64,000 nt of DNA from Paramecium octaurelia (taxonomy: Eukaryota > Ciliophora > Oligohymenophorea > Peniculida > Parameciidae). The stretch spans positions 1 to 64,000 of the forward strand of contig CAJJDP010000135.1 of the NCBI GenBank assembly GCA_905182995.1. Direction: 5' to 3'. Each line of letters begins with the position of its first letter. The first letter of the stretch is position 1. This document shows positions 56,622-64,000 of the stretch, one piece after another. Both the position numbers and the translations under genes were made by a program. Below the pieces are notes generated by a model that was not told the origin of the DNA, searched no databases, and saw only the letters and a list, made by a program, of their open reading frames with translations.

Positions 56622-58897
56622 ATGCATAAAAAAAAAATAAAAAGAACTGATCTTTAATCTGCGCCTGAGATTATTAAGACCAGACATAGACCTACAAATC
56701 ATTTGGAAATTGAAAATCTAGTTATGCAAGATATGCGTAAGAAAATATTGAATGATGAAATGAATACTCTACAGTTTTATGATATAGTTATGCCTGATTA
56801 GGATGAGATGATTACTTCGCTTAAAGATTCAACAAAGAAACCGATTAAGCTTCACTAGAAAGTTCATAGAACTGATTTAGAAAAAAAGTTGAGAGCACGT
56901 TTGTCAAATGAACCGGGTGCCAAATTATTGTTATAAGAAATGTAAATGACTATGATATTCGAGTTATGAGAAACTTGAAGAGGACCCTGAGAATCACTCG
57001 ACGACTGTTCGTAAGAAATTGCATCAGGAGGAGCAATTTAAAGCAAATCAACAATATAAAGCAGAAAGTGATGATTAATTGGTAGCCAATTTGGATACTT
57101 GGTACAAGGGCGTTAAAAAGAGATAGAAGGAAGAGCAAGATAAATTGAAATAGGAGTAGGAAAAAGAGAGTACCAAATGACTTTAATTGTTAGGACTTGC
57201 TAAAATACAATTGTAGGAGAAGTCGCAATCATTGCAATCAATGAGGAGAGGCGGATTGAATGACAGGTCAAAAGCTCTGTAAGGAATGCCAGCCTTTCCG
57301 AAATTAATTGTTGAGTCTGCCAAGTCTGAAGGAGAACCCAGTGCTTTTAGATAGAAATTGATGGGATCCTTACAGAAGATCTCAGCCATCAAGAAAATTG
57401 AGATGCTCCATCAAGATCAGACTCTAATCAAATAATTGGATAAGTATATGCAGTAGGGTTCCACTTTGACCCAACAAGAATTGGCCCAGATTGAATTAGC
57501 AAGAGCCAAACAATAGGGAGAGGATAAGCATGATGGGACTCTGATATTTGATTACACTGTTGAAGGGTTGAAGAATAGTTTACATACCTTAATTAAGATG
57601 CAATTAGTTCAATTTTAAAATGCAAGTGATCGAGCATTGTTTTATGAGAAATAAACGAATTAGATTCTATTATCGATTAATTCCAGACTGGAGAGACAAA
57701 AGAACACTGTAAAAAAGAATGAGAAAGACCTTGAAACTTTGAGAATGGAGAATCACGACATTCATAAAAAGTTAAGAGCCATATAAGATTTCGTAAACAT
57801 TTAATTTAATTGTAGATCAAGGAAAGGTAGGAGGAATTGAGGGGAATCAATAAGAAACCTCAACAGGCATCAAATTCTCCAAATATTAAAAATAATGCCA
57901 GTTAGGTTGACAATTATATGGTAATTGCTGTGAAGTAGAATGAATTGGAAGGTTAGATTGATTAAATGAAAGACAATTACAGCAAATTTCAGCAATAAAT
58001 GAAGTTGAATTCAATTTAGATTGAGAAATTAGAATAGGAGAACTCAAAATTGAATAAGAACAATAAAGCATTGTTGAAATCAATTTAAGGATTTTTGTTA
58101 GAATTACTTAAAATTGGTTTGGATTGTAGATCCTAAGGACTGTCTTGGATAATCAAGGCAGTTTGGGATTCCGGAGAGAAGATTGCCGAAGCAAGTTTCC
58201 CTCCATATTTGGATAGTAAGGCTAGAGATTTCTTAATTATTAAAACCAGAAAGACAATCGAACTGAATGACTTATTTAAAAAGGCTCATTAATTGTTCAG
58301 CAATTACAGAGAAGCTTCAATTGACACAGGAAACAATTCAATAGTGTCTCTATTATCCAAAAACCATTTTTCCTAGATTGATTCTCTGGACATAAAGAAA
58401 TAACATATAGAATAGATTAAATAGAAGTAAGAGTCTTAAGTAACCCTACTTGTACAAGGATTAAGTGAGACTGAACATAAGCTGATTCAATCCACTCTTA
58501 TCCATATATTTTAAAGCAAAGAGACCTTAAATGATATTATTTACAATGAGGCTTAGAGGAGGATAGCAAAGATGTTTAAATCTGAAGCAAATTAGGAATA
58601 ATCGATTGTGTTTACGGAGATCAATAACTTTGAGAAGGAGAAATTGATAAAGGAGTACCAACAGATACAGAAGGATATAGAGGTGAAGGAGATGTTATTT
58701 AGGAAGTTTGAGGAAGCCGAGTTGTAAAGGTTGGTTAAGGAGATTGATTACAAGAACTATTTGGCGAGGTAATGGTTAAGGAATATCATAGATTTAATGT
58801 GGAAGCATTGTAAGTGTTGGCTGCATTGTTTGGATACACGAGGGCTGAAAGAGAGTTAATAAAATATGGTATGTTGCACAAAATGTTTAATAATTGA
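56622..58897 (+). CDS. Coiled-coil protein of unknown function (727 aa)
   Basis: ATG at 56622, TGA at 58895-58897. Introns at 56942-56963, 57170-57193, 57793-57815 and 58769-58791 leave 728 codons exactly. The N-terminal half is basic and helical with dispersed coiled coil (ESLQSMRRGG-like turn regions, then QDQTLIKQLDKYMQ). In the middle there is a long coiled coil (KNTVKKNEKDLETLRMEN). Residues ~450-560 look globular (LLELLKIGLDCRSQGLSWII, then AVWDSGEKIAEASFPPYLD). The tail is again coiled coil, ending ALFGYTRAERELIKYGMLHK. The globular segment gives a faint impression of a conserved eukaryotic, perhaps ciliary, protein, but I cannot name it. It ends 17 bp before the next gene's start codon. 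Confidence 0.7.
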
Positions 58898-58914
58898 TTA
58901 ATTAATTTATTGAG

Positions 58915-60307
58915 ATGATTGAGATGTAAACTTTGGGAGTGCGAACTGCACAACCCAAATTTTCTTTGTTGATTGATGACTCCCAAACTTTGACATATCT
59001 AGAATTGTTGAAATGCACGGCTCCCTTGGCCCTGATCGATGTCTAGACTCTAAGTGCCAGTCATTATTAATAATTCAAGAATGTCTTTGTGACCTAAAAC
59101 AAGGCTGTTTCAGTAAGGGATACTATCATAATAGGAACCATAATTCGAGGAAATAGCATCATTGGTTGATTTCATACCAGGAGCAACGACCTCATAGATG
59201 ATGGTGGCTTTAGGAACAATCTCAAAAAAAAATGCGCTGGGGGGAATCGTTGCTTTGGTGGCATATACAGTGCCTGGAGCAATGATATTAACAATTTTAG
59301 GTTACATTTATAGTAAGTACCCTGATCCCAGAGATCTCAACATTCTTGTGTTTCTGGCTATTCAGGGCATCAAATCGAGTACTGTTGCCTTAATCCTACA
59401 ATTGCTGATATCAATGGCTGCGAAATCTATTAACAATAAGATGCACATTGCGTTATCGGTGTTAAGCGCAGCATTGTTTGTAGCATATCAATAACCGTAT
59501 GTGTTAATATTAACAATGATGATGGGAGGAATAATAACAATTATGGTTGAATATGATGCAGAAAACACAATTGGAAGAAGAACCTTTGTAAAGGAGTAAA
59601 CTGCTACTCCCGCAATTGTTAATGACCCAAAATTAATTAATAAAAAAAACAGTCACAAAATCAGTTAATTATTAGGAAATAAATCCTTACACTTATATTC
59701 CGTTATACTATTATTATTGTTGTATCTCAATTCTAAATATTAATCACTTATCTTGGACATCACTCTCTCTTTTTACAACATTGGGACATTTATGATTGGA
59801 GGCACTCCTATAACTTTGCCTTTTATGTATGCAGAAACGGTTTTAAATCCTTTATATATAAATGCCGATGCATTTTGGTTAGGATTTGGTCTTGCAGCTG
59901 CTCTTCCTGGCCCCTATCTGAATTTTGCTATATTTTTAGGCACTCACAGCATGGGAATATATGGAGGCATATGCTGTTGGGTTGCAATATTTGTGCCTTC
60001 AATTTTGTAGATTTGGGGTTTGTTGCCTCATTGGAGCAATCTTAGGAAGAATGTTTATTTGTAGAAGTTCAAGGAAGGTGTGATTAGTGTGGCAATAGGG
60101 TTTTTGGCAACTGCTGTATATTATGGATGGGTAGATGCTTGTAAGTATGATTTATCGACTGCAACAGTCATATCATTTTTGAGTCTAGTGTATGTCAGTT
60201 TGCTGAATTTCAACAGTCCTGCAGTTTTGACATTGGGTGCTGCTTTGTTTATTATTCGTTATCTTGCTTTATGGTATTATAGAGAATTGGATCCTGTGAT
60301 ATTTTGA
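58915..60307 (+). CDS. Chromate-transporter (CHR) family membrane protein
   Basis: ATG at 58915, TGA at 60305-60307. One 22-nt intron (59113-59134) joins the N-terminus to the first transporter half, giving 457 codons. Two homologous halves are visible, as in long CHR proteins: half 1 with DFIPGATTSQMMVALGTI, GGIVALVAYTVPGAM and IQGIKSSTVALIL; half 2 with YNIGTFMIGGTPITLPFM, ALPGPYLNFAIFLGTH and GGICCWVAIFVPSIL. CHR proteins of bacteria, fungi and algae export chromate in exchange or with protons; related proteins move sulfate-like anions or have unknown cargo. The N-terminal FGG-P motif seen in active transporters is not evident in half 1 (the region reads LALIDVQTLSAS), while half 2 has a GG-P variant. 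Substrate is therefore uncertain. Confidence 0.78.
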
Positions 60308-60341
60308 TCATAAAATTATTATTTATTAATATATGGATATG

Positions 60342-60698
60342 TCATATTGATTTCCAAGTCTTCTCGAACACATCCAATTCATCCAGTTAGATTGTATCAA
60401 ATAACAACACATCCTCCTTATAGACAACAACCTACTTATTGTTATCCAATTAAACAACATAATATTTAAGTTAATTATTTTTATTCTTGATCTAGCCAAC
60501 AATGGTGCATTTCTCCAATTGTTTGGCTCCATCTCTGCATCTGATATACACGAGATGCTGATGGAAATCCACAATAGCATTCTTGTTGATCTCAAATTTG
60601 CAATCCAAACACAGCACTCTTTGGTTGTTTTCTAGCAATTCCTTAATGGAACTTGCTTGAGTTTGGAGTTCTCTGGCTAATTGGAATTGTTTGCTCAT
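60342..60698 (-). CDS. Small Cys/His-containing protein (118 aa), unknown function
   Basis: Intronless frame of 119 codons, ATG 60698-60696 to TGA 60342-60344. A short helix (FQLARELQTQASSIKELL) precedes a Cys/His-bearing segment (VLCLDCKFEINKNA, then DFHQHLVYIRCRDG, then EKCTIVG) that could bind zinc or form a small beta domain. A C-terminal beta-like region follows (YYVVQLDNNKQVVVYKEDVL). No family recognised. It is convergent with the CHR gene (34 bp between stops) and lies 53 bp downstream of the large TBC-like gene's stop region on the same strand. Confidence 0.6.
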
Positions 60699-60751
60699 TT
60701 AAAATTCTACCTTCCTCACATTTCCATAAGAATTGTATTTTAATTGGAGAA

Positions 60752-63700
60752 TCAACATTTCTAAATAAATAATAGAACATATTAAATACATGATGTAAAT
60801 TAGTTACTAATTTGACTGATGTTGTCTAATAGATAGAATCGATTGTTTTCATCAATCAAGAGTAGATCATATGAATTATGTTTTTGAAAATGACTCTACA
60901 AAATGGAATTGAAATAATCAGTTAAATCTGAGCTTGTTTCATAACTATCATCTGAGAGTGTGACTTTAACAAACCTTACATCTCCATATTGCATCTACTA
61001 TCTCCTGTATTATTGATGATTAATCAAATCATTTGGAATGAATAAGCTCAGGATCTCCTTTCTTTTCTATTTGCTATGAGTCAACTTGAATAGAACATCC
61101 ACTAAGTATATTGAGGCATTGTCATCTCGCAAGAATTAGGAATACAATTCTTGGAAATTGCATTGTGCTGGATCCAATTGGAAATACTAAGTCACTAATT
61201 ATTTAAATTCCACATAATTGAGACTATTGCCAGATTTGAAATCATCAGGATGTGAAAATGCACTGTGTTTGACATTGAATAGCATGCATTAATCCATAAA
61301 GAATGAAATTGCTTGATCTTTTGAGATTATATTTTCAGAATTGCAACCATCCCCTTACAATAATATAGAGTACTCCATTTCAGAGATTTGGTAATGTCTT
61401 TGTAGATCGTAATCATCCTATAAAATAAGAGTATTCTTGTATATAGTATTCACTTATAAGTATCTCAAATCGATTCTTCCTCTGAACTTTTCATTAACAG
61501 AGATATCCAAAATTTGAGATGAATAAGGCAATTCAAAATATAATTCCTCAGATTCCCTCTTCTACTAACCTTGAATAGTAACTACATTAGTGCCATAATA
61601 ATCAATTTGATGCAAGTGCAATGAGTGAATCAATATGTAAACTGTGTTGACTCTTTACTTAAATACGAATTTGGTACCAGCCTTGGGTAGGAATATTTGA
61701 GATTCTTAAATATCATACACCGATCCTTCGTGCTCTTCTGGAATATCAATAATCTAACTTTATTATTGAGTATTCAAGAGTTTTAGTTAATCGATATAGA
61801 TGGCATCCAAAGGATTAACCTTTTGAATCATCTATTTAATGAGATCATCATATTTCTCAAGAGGCTCGAATTAATTTAATAAATAACAATTGTAACTTGC
61901 TATGATTAATTTCTCTGGATTACAAAGTAGTCTTCCATAGATATTTAATCCAACGATAAACTCCTCTTGAGTTGTGAAGGTTGAATAATTAATCTCATTT
62001 AAAATTCCTCCAACAATACTTGCGATAACCTTATCAAAACTACCATCGATGAATCCTATTCCAATTATGTAATCAAATACTCTTAACCAAACATCAAAAT
62101 AAAAGAAGCCACTGAATAGATTACTCAGATGATCCTTAAACCAGCCCATGTCTATTTTTGGATTATTCAATTTTGGCACTAGCATTTAATATCTCAAACA
62201 TCTTATTATTTTGTAAATTAACTCATCGCAGTTTTCCTTTCCATCAAACAATTAAAACAATCTCACTATCAATAGTAGTTTGTCTTGAGTATTATCAATA
62301 ACACCACATCCATTCACTATTCTGTAGATTTGATCCTTCCACTAATTTAATCGTTCCATGAAGATATTCGTCCAAACATTATTGTATTTGAATCTGATGC
62401 TGCTTATGTATTATTCCACTCTTTCACGATTAATCTGTTGTGTTTCCACATCCATGTATTTGTCAATTTCATTAGATACAATATCTAAAATGTTGAGATT
62501 TTCATGCCATTCCAAACCATGATCATCTGCAAAATTCTTGATCTTCTCATTGAACTATAATAAAATAGGTATCAATTCAACTCTTGATTATTTCGTAAAT
62601 CCTTTTTTACAAGCAACAATTAATCTATCCCTTACGAAACCTTCCGAATTCTAAATTCTATTGTGATATAAATAATAATATAATTATTTGAATCTCCCAT
62701 CCTTGTTGTCATAACCCTCTTCCGATAAAAACTCTTAGATTTCTATCAAATCATCTTCTGACTATTTGCTATTCGCCCAAATCTACCCTCTTGATTACAA
62801 GGCATCCTCTAAAGATTTTACCTTGAATTCCTCCCATTGTTATTGCATACTCTTTCGAGGATCCTTCAATTACCTAATGTAATATTTTAACTCATTAGCT
62901 GTTATTGGCAATTCGACAATATCTAAATAAAATGGATTAATCGTGGAATTTGTAATCTTGAATCGAACATCTTCATGGAGATCCATCTAAATCATAGGCT
63001 AATTGAACTACTGATCCTATGACAAATTCTATTGCAAATCAGCCGAAACATCCAATCTCGCAAAATGTCTTCTATTACTATTCAAATTCTTCTCAAATTC
63101 CAAAATTGATATTCTACCTTGCATAACCTTCTTTGCTGTTGCAATGAATGCTAGATCCTCAGTTGGTTCTTCCTAGGCCTTTGCTAATATTCTCTCGTTG
63201 AAATCTTAGTAATCATCAAATATTATAAATTCCAAAATGTCCTGTGTCTTAAAATGAGACAAAGTTATCTCAACATTGCTCGCCTTCCAACCCCTCCCAT
63301 CTAATTCCAAATATGACAGTTCTGTCCCTTTAACAAATTCTATCTTCCCTTCCTACTCTGACTCCAAAGGCTTGAATTAAACAAACAAAATCGGATTTAA
63401 TAATCTAATGTGATCACCTACAATCAGTTTAAAATTCGAAAAATGTAAATCTTTATGTTAAAGCTTTAGTAACTCAATTAATCTTTCCTTCTCCTCCTCC
63501 TTCCTTTACTACTCCAACAATTCCTACTATTGCTCAAATAATCTCAGGGCCTCTTATTCTTATTTCTCTCTCTCCTACCTTTCTTCCATCATCTACACTG
63601 AAATACTTTTCCATTGCGCCAAGATAGATTTCAAATTTTGCTTCTCCAAGTTCTGAAAGAACCTCTCATTTTACCTCAAATGTCTGAGTTTACTCTATCT

Positions 63701-64000
63701 AATTGACTCTTATTCAAACTATTATTTTTATTTAGCCTGCACATTCAGAAACTGAAATAAATCCTTGTACATTTAGAAGTCATAGGTTCTTATCTCATTG
63801 GAGTTGTGCAAAAATGTTTTTTACTTCTATTTTAAATCATTTGACATCTTCGTTGATATCAACTCCAACTTCTTGTTCTAAGCCTCAGTGTATCGCAATA
63901 ACGTTTGATATTGCCAACGCTTAAACACTTTCTCCATCCCCTTCTTGCTTTTCTCCAAAACACCAGCATTTCGAAATTTCAAAAACTCAATAAATCGATA
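60752..64000 (-). CDS. Large protein with C2-like, coiled-coil and TBC-like regions (start outside window)
   Basis: The minus strand is open from the window edge (64000) to TGA 60752-60754, 1,083 codons without a required intron. The N-terminal visible part is coiled coil (FKRWQYQTLLRYTEAQNKK, then EERQEREKQEQEALRLFEQ, then EEEEKERLIELLKL). A C2-like beta region follows (FSNFKLIVGDHIRLLNPILF), then a helical domain. In the centre, DVWLRVFDYIIGIGFIDGSF with the preceding FKDHLSNLFSGFF resembles the latter half of a TBC (Rab GTPase-activating) domain. I cannot see the catalytic Arg and Gln fingers (IxxDxxR, YxQ), so GAP activity is doubtful. The C-terminus has further beta-rich sequence and a possible EF-hand-like region. 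It is likely a membrane-traffic or cytoskeletal protein; the family assignment is tentative. Confidence 0.55.

Noticed and set aside
1-64000. Bacterial-type features: operons, ribosome binding sites, CRISPR arrays, insertion sequences, tRNA or rRNA genes
   Set aside because: None seen. The genetic code, introns and protein families are those of a ciliate, and the regular TPR intron repeats are not a CRISPR array.

Overview
This window reads as macronuclear DNA of a ciliate, most likely Paramecium. Four things support that. Long conserved proteins appear only when TAA and TAG are read as Gln and TGA is the sole stop. The DNA is very AT-rich. Introns are tiny (about 22-31 nt, GT...AG), and removing them restores frame in gene after gene. 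Two genes encode trichocyst-matrix-type secretory proteins, which are typical of Paramecium. All gene models below use the ciliate code. Most were checked by confirming that the coding length after intron removal is a multiple of three.

Layout. Positions 1-10.7 kb are gene-poor. They hold the end of a WD40 gene, a TPR gene with an intron in every repeat, a 2,151-bp block written twice around a single N, and decayed gene fragments. From 11.0 to 36.9 kb the genes are dense: a large coiled-coil protein, an EF-hand membrane protein, a LanC-like protein, two trichocyst matrix proteins, an AIM24-like protein, TMEM107 (cilium transition zone), several small unknown genes, importin-5, VPS8 (CORVET tether), a cNMP-binding-like protein, a MGRN1-like RING ligase and a BAH-PHD chromatin reader. 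From 36.9 to 43.3 kb there is a stop-containing open frame, a second N-flanked duplication (1,376 bp), and two tandem Cache-domain membrane proteins. From 44.4 to 64 kb there are coiled-coil proteins, a heat shock factor, a P4-ATPase lipid flippase, a chromate-transporter-family protein, a small Cys/His protein and a large C2/coiled-coil/TBC-like protein that runs off the end.

How the genes relate. I see no operon or defence cassette. The genes are mostly unrelated housekeeping, secretory, ciliary and signalling genes packed with very short spacers: 18 and 19 bp between divergent start codons, 13-26 bp between several same-strand or convergent neighbours. A loose theme is regulated secretion and membranes (two matrix proteins, VPS8, P4-ATPase, TBC-like protein). 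I found no clearly undescribed multi-gene system. The most unusual items are the repeat-locked introns of the TPR gene, the ~48-residue DPE repeat in the 11-13.8 kb coiled-coil protein, the near-zero divergent promoters, and two frame-broken genes that may mark retained germline sequence or assembly errors.
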